In this document: piece by piece, positions 1 to 5,296 of the stretch | Numbering within the stretch: position 1 is the first letter of the stretch | Layout of the letters: each line of letters opens with the position of its first letter | Source: Gemmatimonadota bacterium | GTDB lineage: Bacteria; GCA-2686955 | Length of the DNA stretch: 5,296 nucleotides | Direction of reading: 5' to 3' | Assembly: GCA_026991065.1 (NCBI GenBank) | Contig: JALXCG010000533.1 | Span: 1-5,296, forward strand | Position numbers and translations under genes: made by a program | The notes under the pieces: model-generated | Told to the model about the DNA's origin: nothing | The model's input: the letters and a program-made list of their open reading frames with translations, nothing else | Databases searched by the model: none

Positions 1-441
1 TGCCTGCTCGCTCCAGTGCAGCGGCGGAGGGTCGCGGCGCTCGATCCAGGCCCGCGGGTCGTCGCCGGCGTCGAAGCCGAAACTGCCCACAATCCGCCCC
101 GACAAATCACAAAGCACGGCACGCAGAATCGAGAGTTCGGTCGCCTCCCGAATGCTCTCGAGTGCGATCGGCACCGCGGAGTGTTCCAGCGCGGCGAGCA
201 GCGCCGGCTGGCGCAGCGCGAGACGCAGCAGTTCGACATCGGAGCGGGAGCGTTCCTCCAGGCGGAGCGCTTCCTGCGCCGCGGCCTGAGCCAGCGCGCT
301 TCCCGCGGAGGAGCGGAGCGCAGTGCGCGAGGTGGCATAGGTCGCCCAGAGCCCCAGGGCAAGCGGCAGGATTCCGGCAATGGCGAAGTAGGTCAGAAGC
401 TTGCGGCGTAGCCCTCGGGATTTGCGGCGGTTTGGATTCAT
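1..441 (-). CDS. Membrane sensor protein, N-terminal part only (cut by window edge)
   Basis: An open reading frame starts at the ATG at 441 (minus strand) and runs 147 codons without a stop to the left edge, so the protein is partial. Seen: a basic N-terminus (MNPNRRKSRGLRRK, residues 1-14), one strong membrane helix at about 15-36, then a charged, Ala/Leu-rich helical stretch at about 40-105. A segment at 108-121 (AVLCDLSGRIVGSF) looks like the core strand pair of a PAS/Cache-like sensor fold. This N-terminal plan (short basic cytoplasmic tail, helix, extracytoplasmic sensor) is typical of histidine kinases, chemoreceptors, diguanylate cyclases and HAMP-PP2C phosphatases. The output domain lies outside the window, so no class can be assigned. 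It starts 7 bases after the stop of the upstream phosphatase gene on the same strand, so the two are probably co-transcribed and perhaps share a signal. A GAGGGG at 455-460 sits 13 bases before the ATG, a rather long spacing, and a G-run lies closer in. Confidence 0.72.
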   Translation of the reverse strand, partial: MNPNRRKSRGLRRKLLTYFAIAGILPLALGLWATYATSRTALRSSAGSALAQAAAQEALRLEERSRSDVELLRLALRQPALLAALEHSAVPIALESIREATELSILRAVLCDLSGRIVGSFGFDAGDDPRAWIERRDPPPLHWSEQA

Positions 442-448
442 GCCCCCG

Positions 449-2380
449 TTACTTCCCCTCTGGTTCACCGGCGGGTGCCGGGAGGTGGCACTCGGCCGGC
501 GCGGAACCGAGCCGAGCCAGCTCCCCTGCGGCGGGTTCGCGGGCGGCGATGAGAATCGTAACGTCGTCGGTCCGTCCCGGATAGCTGCTGAGAGCCACAA
601 GCAACTCCTCTCTCAGCGCGGCCGGGTCTCCGGGGCTCCTGCGCGCGGCGCGGGCGGCGGCTTGCTGCAGCGACCCATCGGCCATCTCCACACCGCGCGC
701 GTCGGTCGCTTCGGTCAGGCCGTCGGTGAAGAGCAGCAAGCACTCATCCGGCTGCAGGGTAAAATGACCGACACGCACCACTGGATCACGGACCAGCGCC
801 AGGCCGAGCGCAACGCCTTCGGCGTCCACTTCACGAACGCCGCGGGGAGCGGCAATCAGCGGGCTCGGGTGGCCCGCGCGAATCACCTGTCCGCGCCCCG
901 AGCGGGGGTCGATCTCCACGTATGCCACGGTGATGAAGGTCCCGGCGCGGAGCGTGCGGCGGAGTGCCCGATGCAGTGCGCCGACGACCTCGCCCGGGGT
1001 CCGCTCGCCGTCGGCGTAGGCGATCACCAGCCCTTTCAGCTCCGCCATGTAGAGCGCCGCGCTGACCCCTTTGCCGGCAACATCGGCGACCAGCAAGGCA
1101 ACCCGCCCGCCCGGGAGTTCGAAATAGTCATAAAGATCGCCACCGACATTGCGCGCGGGACGCGAGAAGGCGGCGATGGCGAGACCGGCAACCCGGCCGT
1201 CGGCGGCCGGCAGGAGCCCCTCCTGAATCGTGGTGCAAGCAGCGATCTCACCCCCGACCCGTTCCGCTTCGGCACGCTCTTTCAGGAGCAGGTCGAGATC
1301 CTCGACCATCTCGTTGAAGGAGCGGCTGAGATCGCCCAGTTGGTCCTGAGCGCGCACCGGTACGCGCACCGAGAAGTCTCCACCGGCAACGCGCCGCGCC
1401 GCGGCTTCCAGCCGATCGGTATCGCGACCGACGCGATCGCCGACCCACATGACGATGCCCAGCAGGAGAACTTCGGCCAGAAGAAAGGCTCCCCCGAGAA
1501 TCCAGAGGATCAGCGCCAGCGGAATCCCCTGCTCACTGCCCAGGCGCGCGGCAAAAGCAACAAATGTGTCTTCCACGAGAAGAAAGACGCCATCCGGCGC
1601 GGCCGGGAAAAAACTGTGCAATCCGCCGGCGCTGACAACGGGGAGCTGCCGCCAGCGCACCACGGCCTCGGCACGGACCTGATCACCGTGCATCCAGCGC
1701 AGGATCAGATCGTCGCCATGGAGAGCGAGGTAGAGACCGGGCGAGGCGGCGCCAGAGGTTGCCGGGTGGACCGTAAGCAGCGAGACCCGGCGCCCGGTGA
1801 CACGCTCGACCCAGGGCAGGAGATCCGACTCCAGGGGGACCGTTGTCACCAGTGTCGAACCGTCGGGATAGGGTAGATAGAGATCCAGGGCGGCCGCGGA
1901 CCCCGGCCCGGCCGGAACAAAAGCCACCCGGCCCGCGGCCGCCGCCACGGGCCCCTCCAGCCACCGGGTGGCATAGGGAAAAGCGGCACCGGGCGCGCTG
2001 CGCGACTCCGGGACAGCGATTCGAGCCCATGCCGCAATGCTCTCGATCCGCTCGACGGCGGCGCGCCGAACCGCGACCATCTGCGCCCCGGCCAGAAGGA
2101 AATAGAGCGCCACAACAAAAAGAAAGGAGATCAGGATCGGCGGCAGCAACCCCACCAATCCGTAGCTGAAGAGAAGGCGAAAGCGCACCCGGCGGGCGCG
2201 ACGGCGCAGGCGCTGCGCGGCCAGTAGCAGCAGTTGAAAAATAAGCAGCGGATAGAGAAACGCCCTCCAACCGGAGATCCCGGGGATGCCTGCGAAGTGC
2301 ACCAGAAGGAGCAGCAGGAGGGTGGCCCCGAGAGCGACCAAGTTCCAGTGGCGGAGCCGGAATGCTGGGAGAGAGGGCAT
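449..2380 (-). CDS. Membrane-bound HAMP-PP2C (SpoIIE/RsbU-type) serine phosphatase
   Basis: A 643-residue phosphatase predicted to dephosphorylate STAS antagonists in response to an extracytoplasmic signal. Seen: membrane helices at about 12-31, 39-56, 69-99 and 286-314, with a basic RLRRRARR loop (58-65) placing that loop inside. Residues of about 101-285 form an extracytoplasmic domain I do not recognise. A HAMP domain follows at about 315-370 (with QLGDLSRSFNEMV), then a signalling helix ending IQEGLLP (385-391). The PP2C_SpoIIE domain spans about 405-612, with metal-binding motifs GGDLYDYF (413-420), DVAGKG (433-438), FTDGLTEA (551-558) and RTDDVTIL (603-610). All expected acidic residues are present, so it should be active. 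A roughly 30-residue Ala/Pro-rich tail follows. I chose the ATG at 2380 because GGAGA lies just upstream. An in-frame GTG at 2458 would add 26 residues without a good ribosome binding site. It is divergent from the antagonist/kinase operon, so those STAS proteins are the obvious candidate substrates (inference). Confidence 0.93.
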   Translation of the reverse strand: MPSLPAFRLRHWNLVALGATLLLLLLVHFAGIPGISGWRAFLYPLLIFQLLLLAAQRLRRRARRVRFRLLFSYGLVGLLPPILISFLFVVALYFLLAGAQMVAVRRAAVERIESIAAWARIAVPESRSAPGAAFPYATRWLEGPVAAAAGRVAFVPAGPGSAAALDLYLPYPDGSTLVTTVPLESDLLPWVERVTGRRVSLLTVHPATSGAASPGLYLALHGDDLILRWMHGDQVRAEAVVRWRQLPVVSAGGLHSFFPAAPDGVFLLVEDTFVAFAARLGSEQGIPLALILWILGGAFLLAEVLLLGIVMWVGDRVGRDTDRLEAAARRVAGGDFSVRVPVRAQDQLGDLSRSFNEMVEDLDLLLKERAEAERVGGEIAACTTIQEGLLPAADGRVAGLAIAAFSRPARNVGGDLYDYFELPGGRVALLVADVAGKGVSAALYMAELKGLVIAYADGERTPGEVVGALHRALRRTLRAGTFITVAYVEIDPRSGRGQVIRAGHPSPLIAAPRGVREVDAEGVALGLALVRDPVVRVGHFTLQPDECLLLFTDGLTEATDARGVEMADGSLQQAAARAARRSPGDPAALREELLVALSSYPGRTDDVTILIAAREPAAGELARLGSAPAECHLPAPAGEPEGK

Positions 2381-2384
2381 GGGT

Positions 2385-2388
2385 CTCC
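2385..2388 (-). promoter_or_regulatory. Ribosome binding site fixing the phosphatase start
   Basis: On the minus strand TTGGAGACCC immediately precedes the ATG at 2380, giving a GGAG core with a 4-base spacer. The competing upstream GTG (2458) has only a GAAGG more than 15 bases away. This is why the shorter 643-residue protein is preferred. The spacer is on the short side, so the start is likely but not certain. Confidence 0.55.
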
Positions 2389-2478
2389 AAGAGATGTGGA
2401 GAACGGCACCGGTGGCTGATCGCGGAGTGGATGCCACGCCGCGCAGCCGAATCTGCACGCAACCATAGCGCCTTCGAT

Positions 2479-2495
2479 CCCGGTAGAGAACCGGG
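2479..2495 (-). repeat. Inverted repeat in the leader of the leftward phosphatase operon
   Basis: CCCGGT, loop AGAGA, ACCGGG: a perfect 6-bp stem with a 5-base loop, about 100 bases upstream of the phosphatase ATG. If the leftward promoter lies at about 2584-2613, this would be in the 5' untranslated RNA. No T-run follows on the minus strand, so it does not look like a terminator. It could equally be a protein-binding palindrome or chance in GC-rich DNA. Confidence 0.4.
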
Positions 2496-2527
2496 CGCGC
2501 GCAGTGAGATGAAAGCAGCGGGGCCTA

Positions 2528-2556
2528 TTGACGCGTCGTGGGGCCTGAGCTACCGT
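2528..2556 (+). promoter_or_regulatory. Candidate sigma70-like promoter of the antagonist/kinase operon
   Basis: TTGACG (2528-2533), a 17-base spacer, then TACCGT (2551-2556), which keeps the three most important -10 positions (T1, A2, T6). Transcription would start near 2563, giving a leader of about 125 bases before the first STAS gene. A TGTAAT at 2565-2570 is a closer -10 match but has no -35 at the right distance. Given the auto-regulation common in these systems, the true promoter might instead use an alternative sigma factor with an unknown consensus. Confidence 0.4.
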
Positions 2557-2583
2557 CGCTCCAATGTAATGTTTCTCAGTCGT

Positions 2584-2613
2584 ATTCTCGCTGCAAGAGC
2601 AGAATCCGCTCAA
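2584..2613 (-). promoter_or_regulatory. Weak candidate promoter of the leftward phosphatase operon
   Basis: Read on the minus strand: TTGAGC (2613-2608), an 18-base spacer, then GAGAAT (2589-2584), which matches four of six positions of the -10 consensus but lacks T1. It would yield a leader of nearly 200 bases. It overlaps the transcribed leader of the rightward operon. This is a tentative placement only. Confidence 0.2.
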
Positions 2614-2619
2614 CAAACC

Positions 2620-2633
2620 GGGTTGCGAAACCC
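2620..2633 (+). repeat. Leader hairpin 1 of the antagonist/kinase operon, GNRA loop
   Basis: GGGTT, GCGA, AACCC: a perfect 5-bp stem closed by GCGA, a GNRA-class tetraloop, in the predicted 5' untranslated RNA. The loop class is stabilising and often takes part in tertiary contacts. The stem is short, so chance is possible. Confidence 0.35.
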
Positions 2634-2648
2634 CAGCGCCGAACGCGG

Positions 2649-2664
2649 TCGCCCCAGCGGGCGA
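2649..2664 (+). repeat. Leader hairpin 2 of the antagonist/kinase operon
   Basis: TCGCCC, CAGC, GGGCGA: a perfect 6-bp stem with a 4-base loop, ending 24 bases before the first STAS ATG. Its last four bases (GCGA, 2661-2664) could alternatively pair with TCGC at 2670-2673, right beside the purine-rich ribosome binding site. There is no T-run, so it is not a terminator. Confidence 0.35.
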
Positions 2665-2688
2665 ATCCATCGCAGAGAGTGAGGAGAG

Positions 2689-3048
2689 ATGAAGCTCAAA
2701 GAGCGCCGCCGGGACGGCGTGGTCATTCTCGAAGCCAAAGGTCGTGTCCTCGGTGGAGCAGACGCGGAACTCATGGAGAAGACCGTCAAGGACCTGATCG
2801 CAACGGGTGCGCGTCGTGTGTTGCTCGACCTGTCAGAGGTCAGCCTGATGAACTCCAGTGGACTCGGCAGTGTGATCTCCTGCCATTCGATTTTGAAGGA
2901 GGCGGGCGGGGATCTTAAGCTCCTGCGGGTCTCCAACAAGATCGAGTCGCTGCTCATCATCACCAAGCTGATCACGGTCTTCGACACTTACAACGACGAA
3001 GAGGAGGCGATCGCCGCCTTTGCCCGGGAAGCCGAGAGCGATGCCTGA
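2689..3048 (+). CDS. STAS-domain anti-sigma factor antagonist (RsbV/SpoIIAA-like), first copy
   Basis: A 119-residue protein, the usual length of a single-domain STAS antagonist, spanning the fold nearly end to end. In the family, the unphosphorylated form binds the kinase/anti-sigma factor and frees its target; phosphorylation on one serine turns this off. Seen: the N-terminal strands with DGVVILEAKGRV (9-20), the strand RRVLLDLSEVSLM (42-54), the phosphorylation loop NSSGLG (55-60), and the EAGGDLKLL segment (71-79). By alignment with B. subtilis SpoIIAA (MDSSGLG, Ser58), the acceptor is Ser56. The Asp normally just before it is Asn55 here. The ATG at 2689 follows a purine-rich GAGGAGAG, so the ribosome binding site is very close to the start. 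It is first in a tightly packed operon and overlaps the next STAS gene by 8 bases. It should be a substrate of one or both phosphatases (inference). Confidence 0.93.
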   Translation: MKLKERRRDGVVILEAKGRVLGGADAELMEKTVKDLIATGARRVLLDLSEVSLMNSSGLGSVISCHSILKEAGGDLKLLRVSNKIESLLIITKLITVFDTYNDEEEAIAAFAREAESDA

Positions 3049-3409
3049 GTCCGGGCTGGCGGTCGAGTCCACCGAGCGCGACGGCGTGACGGTGGTGAAG
3101 GTTCAGGGCTTTCTCGATGCCCACACCGCCCCCAGCCTGGACCGTGAATTGCGCCGGGCGCTGGCCGCGGGGGCTGCTCGGGTCGTGGTCGATCTCGAGG
3201 AACTCACCTATATCTCCAGCGCGGGACTGGGTGTCTTTCTGAGCTATGTCGAGCCGTTGCGCGATCGCGGCGGGGATCTGCGCCTGTGTTCCCTCCTGCC
3301 GAAAGTTCAGCGGGTGTTCGACATTGTTGGCTTTTCAAGCGTTTTTCAGATCTCCGGGAGTGTTGAAGACGCCATCCAGACCTTTGCCGGGGCGGAGCGG
3401 GGGTCGTGA
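3041..3409 (+). CDS. STAS-domain anti-sigma factor antagonist (RsbV/SpoIIAA-like), second copy
   Basis: A 122-residue paralogue of the preceding protein: the two align along their whole length without large gaps but are clearly diverged. Seen: DGVTVVKVQGFLDAHTA (14-30), the ARVVVDLEELTYI strand (46-58), the loop SSAGLG (59-64), and DRGGDLRLC (75-83). Aligned with SpoIIAA, the phosphorylatable residue is Ser60, and the preceding acidic position is Ser59. The VQGFLDAHTA stretch is closer to classical RsbV/SpoIIAA than the matching part of the first copy. I prefer the ATG at 3041 over an in-frame TTG at 3020: it makes ATGCCTGA, a start overlapping the upstream stop, which is typical of translational coupling, with GAGAG just before it. 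Its stop overlaps the kinase start as GTGA. Two antagonists before one kinase suggest two inputs, or different targets for the two copies (inference). Confidence 0.93.
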   Translation: MPESGLAVESTERDGVTVVKVQGFLDAHTAPSLDRELRRALAAGAARVVVDLEELTYISSAGLGVFLSYVEPLRDRGGDLRLCSLLPKVQRVFDIVGFSSVFQISGSVEDAIQTFAGAERGS

Positions 3410-3849
3410 GCAGGCCGGTCTCGGAGTTTATTTTCAAGATTCCGGGCCATACCGCCAATCTTGAATTGGTTCGAGACTTTGTAAAACGGGTCGCCCAAAG
3501 TTGTGGTTTTTCCGGCCGCGATGTGGACGACATCGCCCTGGCGGTTGACGAGGCCTGCGCCAACGTTCTCGCTCACGGTGCCGCGCGGAAAGCAAGGCAG
3601 ATCGACGTGCGGGTGCAAAACCGCGATGATCGCCTGGCGATTGTCGTCCTCAACCGCGGCGCGGGCATCCCGGCGGAACGCCTGGAGTCGGACGGTATTC
3701 AGGAGCGCGTTCAGCAACACCTACCGGGTGGGCTGGGGCTCTATCTCATCCGCCGGCTCATGGATGAAGTCCGGTTGGAGCAGCGCTCTCCACGAACGCA
3801 GGCTCTGACCATGGTCAAGTACCACCACGATCCGTCCACCCGTTCGTAG
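3406..3849 (+). CDS. RsbW/SpoIIAB-like anti-sigma factor, HATPase_c_2 fold, degenerate G1 box
   Basis: A 147-residue protein, the normal length of this family, in which ATP-bound dimers bind a sigma factor and phosphorylate the STAS antagonist. Seen in order: an N-terminal strand/helix with ANLELVRDFVKRVAQ (17-31), the N-box DDIALAVDEACANVLAHG (41-58) with catalytic-type Glu49 and Mg-binding Asn53, the G1 box NRGAGIP (83-89), and the G2 box PGGLGLYLIRRLMDEV (107-122). In SpoIIAB the G1 box reads DHGIGI; the Asp that contacts the adenine is Asn83 here (AAC at 3652-3654). The rest of the ATP site looks intact, so it may still bind nucleotide weakly or have become a binding protein without kinase activity. 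The GTG start at 3406 overlaps the upstream TGA, with GGAG 8 bases before it. The end of the upstream gene and the start of this one are noticeably richer in A+T than their surroundings. The target is not in the window. Confidence 0.92.
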   Translation: MSRPVSEFIFKIPGHTANLELVRDFVKRVAQSCGFSGRDVDDIALAVDEACANVLAHGAARKARQIDVRVQNRDDRLAIVVLNRGAGIPAERLESDGIQERVQQHLPGGLGLYLIRRLMDEVRLEQRSPRTQALTMVKYHHDPSTRS

Positions 3850-3881
3850 CTGCACGTGGATCCCATTCTGGCTGGCGGCGC

Positions 3882-5296
3882 ATGACTCAAACCCCGCACT
3901 CGGCTCGACACGCCTATCTTCTGGAGTGCCTGCATGAAGCCGCGTCGATGTTGCGGCGAGACCGCTCCGAGGCGGAGTTGGCGCGCAGTCTTGTGCTCAG
4001 CGCCATGGGGACCGCGGGCGCAACGCGCGGTGCTTTGTTGCTGAAGCGCGATGAGACAGTGGAGGTCGTCGCCGCATCCGGCAAGACCTGGCCCGAAGGC
4101 GAGCTGGCCGCCAAGACGTTGCGTCCGGAGGAGATTCCGGAGCACATCATCGAGATCGGCGATCTGCCGCCCTGCGCACTGCGTACTTTGCTCACCGACG
4201 GTGGCTTGACCAGTGCGTTTCCGCTGCAGGCAGGGGACAAGTGCCTGGGCATTCTGGCGCTGGCCCTGCCCCTGAGCGGGCACGCGCTTGACGCCGATGC
4301 CCGCAGGTTCCTCCGCTCACTCTCGATCTTCTACGCAATATCGATTCACGACGCCCAGGAGCGGCAGAACCTGGAGTCGACCAACCGCGTTCTGGATCGG
4401 CGCAATCGCGCGCTGGAAAGCCTCTTCGAGGTTGGCCAGCGATTCTCTTCCACGCTCGATGAGGCGGAGATCCTCGACCTGCTGGCCTTCTCCCTGATGG
4501 GCAACCTGGCGCTCACACGCGTTTCGGTCCTGTTCCCGGACGCCGGCAACTGGCGCGCGGTGGCGGAGAAGGGGCGCCCCATCCCGGGCGATTTCCTGCG
4601 CGACATTCCGCCCCCCGGGGAGTGGTGCAAGAGCACAATCCCACCGCCCGAAATCGCGGCGAGTCTGGAATCCGCGGACCTGGGCGCGTTGATCCCCGCC
4701 ACCGCCCCATCCGGCCTCTGCGCCCTGATCGCGGTCGGCAAACCGATCGCCGGCAGGGTTCTGGATCGGGAAGACCACCGCCTGATCGCTACCTTCGCTT
4801 CGGTGGCGATGGGCGCGGTCGAGAGCGCGCGCCTGTTTCAGGACACCCTGGCGCGGCAACGCCTGGAGCGCGAGCTGGCGATCGCCCGCGCCATCCAGGA
4901 GGGACTCTGCCCCCAGCGTCTGCCGCAGATTCCAGGCCTGGAGGTAGCGGCCACGACCCGCCCCTCAAAAGAGGTGGGCGGCGACCTCTTTGAAGCGGTG
5001 CGTCTCGACGACGGTTCCGCTCTCTTCGCCGTCGCCGACGTCACTGGCAAGAGCGTCTCCGCGGCTCTGTTGGCGGCTTCCATCCAGGCCGCGATCCGGA
5101 CCCTTTGCCGCACGGGGGTCTCTCTGCAGGAATTGGTCAAGCGGGTCAATGAGTTGGTCTGCGAACAGACCGACGCCGGGCGCTTCGCCACCTGTTTCTT
5201 CGCTCACTACGATCCCGCGCGGCGCCTCCTTACAACCTGCTCCGCGGGCCACGATCCACCCCTGCTCGGCGTTCCCGGCGCGGCGCCGCGCGGGAT
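3882..5296 (+). CDS. GAF-GAF-PP2C (RsbU-type) serine phosphatase, C-terminus cut by window edge
   Basis: An open frame of 471 codons reaching the right edge without a stop. No membrane segment or signal peptide is seen, so it is predicted cytosolic. Seen: a first GAF-like domain at about 30-155 (with ATRGALLLKRDETVEVVAAS, 47-66), a coiled linker at about 157-185, a second GAF-like domain at about 190-318, and a helix ERELAIARAIQEGLCP (329-344) that is the hallmark lead-in to PP2C_SpoIIE domains. The phosphatase core then has VGGDLFEAV (365-373) and ADVTGKS (385-391), and the last visible motif is SAGHDPPLL (454-462). Metal-binding Asp368 and Asp386 are present; the TDG and DD motifs would lie beyond the edge. 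The usual Gly after GK is Ser391. In this family GAF domains sense small molecules or redox state and control antagonist dephosphorylation. It lies 32 bases after the kinase gene, with only a weak ribosome binding site before its ATG; the start could be slightly different. Confidence 0.9.
   Translation, partial: MTQTPHSARHAYLLECLHEAASMLRRDRSEAELARSLVLSAMGTAGATRGALLLKRDETVEVVAASGKTWPEGELAAKTLRPEEIPEHIIEIGDLPPCALRTLLTDGGLTSAFPLQAGDKCLGILALALPLSGHALDADARRFLRSLSIFYAISIHDAQERQNLESTNRVLDRRNRALESLFEVGQRFSSTLDEAEILDLLAFSLMGNLALTRVSVLFPDAGNWRAVAEKGRPIPGDFLRDIPPPGEWCKSTIPPPEIAASLESADLGALIPATAPSGLCALIAVGKPIAGRVLDREDHRLIATFASVAMGAVESARLFQDTLARQRLERELAIARAIQEGLCPQRLPQIPGLEVAATTRPSKEVGGDLFEAVRLDDGSALFAVADVTGKSVSAALLAASIQAAIRTLCRTGVSLQELVKRVNELVCEQTDAGRFATCFFAHYDPARRLLTTCSAGHDPPLLGVPGAAPRG

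Larger units (their letters stand above)
2381..2688. other. Divergent intergenic regulatory region
   Basis: About 308 bases separate the start codons of two divergent operons. No RNA gene or convincing protein-coding gene is seen here; the ORFs that cross it are arginine-rich shadow translations without ribosome binding sites. It contains a sigma70-like element facing right, a weaker one facing left, and three short perfect inverted repeats: one in the leftward leader (2479-2495) and two in the rightward leader (2620-2633 and 2649-2664). None is followed by a T-run, so none looks like an intrinsic terminator. The organisation suggests that both phosphatase and antagonist/kinase operons are controlled from one shared region. 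Confidence 0.7.

Noticed and set aside
401-1876. A 491-codon plus-strand ORF opposite the membrane phosphatase
   Set aside because: Its translation is rich in Arg, Gly and Ala with no domain, and the other strand encodes a clear HAMP-PP2C protein. Long antisense ORFs are expected in GC-rich genes.
2381-2458. N-terminal extension of the membrane phosphatase to a GTG at 2458
   Set aside because: It would add 26 residues with no membrane or domain character and has no well-placed ribosome binding site, whereas the ATG at 2380 has GGAGA directly upstream.
2131-2670. A 179-codon minus-strand ORF overlapping the phosphatase start and the intergenic region
   Set aside because: It is out of frame with the phosphatase and has no recognisable domain; it is a shadow of GC-rich coding DNA.
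2509-2682. Small ORF (ATG at 2509 or 2569) ending 6 bases before the first STAS gene, a possible leader peptide
   Set aside because: There is no ribosome binding site before either ATG, the first ATG lies upstream of the candidate promoter, and the arginine-rich translation looks non-coding. Conservation in relatives would be needed to revive it.
3020-3040. TTG start at 3020 for the second STAS gene
   Set aside because: The in-frame ATG at 3041 overlaps the previous stop codon in a typical coupled arrangement and starts the STAS fold at the usual distance.
3741-4859. Minus-strand ORFs opposite the kinase and the GAF phosphatase
   Set aside because: They carry no domains, and the plus strand encodes well-supported proteins throughout.
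1-5296. CRISPR arrays, tRNA or rRNA genes, insertion sequences, attachment sites
   Set aside because: No regularly spaced repeats, tRNA-like folds, transposase motifs or terminal inverted repeats were seen on reading both strands.

Overview
The window is GC-rich (roughly two thirds G+C by eye) bacterial chromosomal DNA, densely coded, with GTG/ATG starts and short overlaps between genes. It carries no taxonomic marker. Stacked RsbU-type phosphatases, STAS antagonists and an RsbW-type protein together with high GC would fit groups such as Acidobacteriota, Gemmatimonadota, Myxococcota or candidate phyla like Eisenbacteria, but this is a guess from gene style and not an identification.

Layout. 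A roughly 308-bp intergenic region (2381-2688) separates two divergent transcription units. The leftward unit (minus strand) holds a membrane-anchored HAMP-PP2C (SpoIIE/RsbU-type) serine phosphatase (2380 to 449). Seven bases after it comes the 5' part of a second membrane sensor protein (441 to 1, cut by the window edge). The rightward unit (plus strand) holds two consecutive STAS-domain anti-sigma-factor antagonists (2689-3048 and 3041-3409), a small HATPase-fold anti-sigma factor/serine kinase of the RsbW/SpoIIAB type (3406-3849), and a predicted cytosolic GAF-GAF-PP2C phosphatase (3882 to beyond the right edge). The first three rightward genes overlap by 8 and 4 bases, so they are probably translationally coupled.

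How they may work together. In established partner-switching systems (SpoIIAA/AB/E, RsbV/W/U) the kinase holds a target, usually a sigma factor, and phosphorylates the STAS antagonist. A PP2C phosphatase driven by a sensor domain dephosphorylates the antagonist, which then captures the kinase and frees the target. The window has every class of part except the target: one membrane phosphatase (extracytoplasmic signals), one GAF phosphatase (small-molecule signals), two antagonists and one kinase. No sigma factor is visible.

The features most worth attention are the kinase's G1-box Asp replaced by Asn, the two antagonists differing at the phosphorylation-site motif, a Ser in place of Gly in the DxxGKG motif of the GAF phosphatase, and small hairpins in the leaders of both units.
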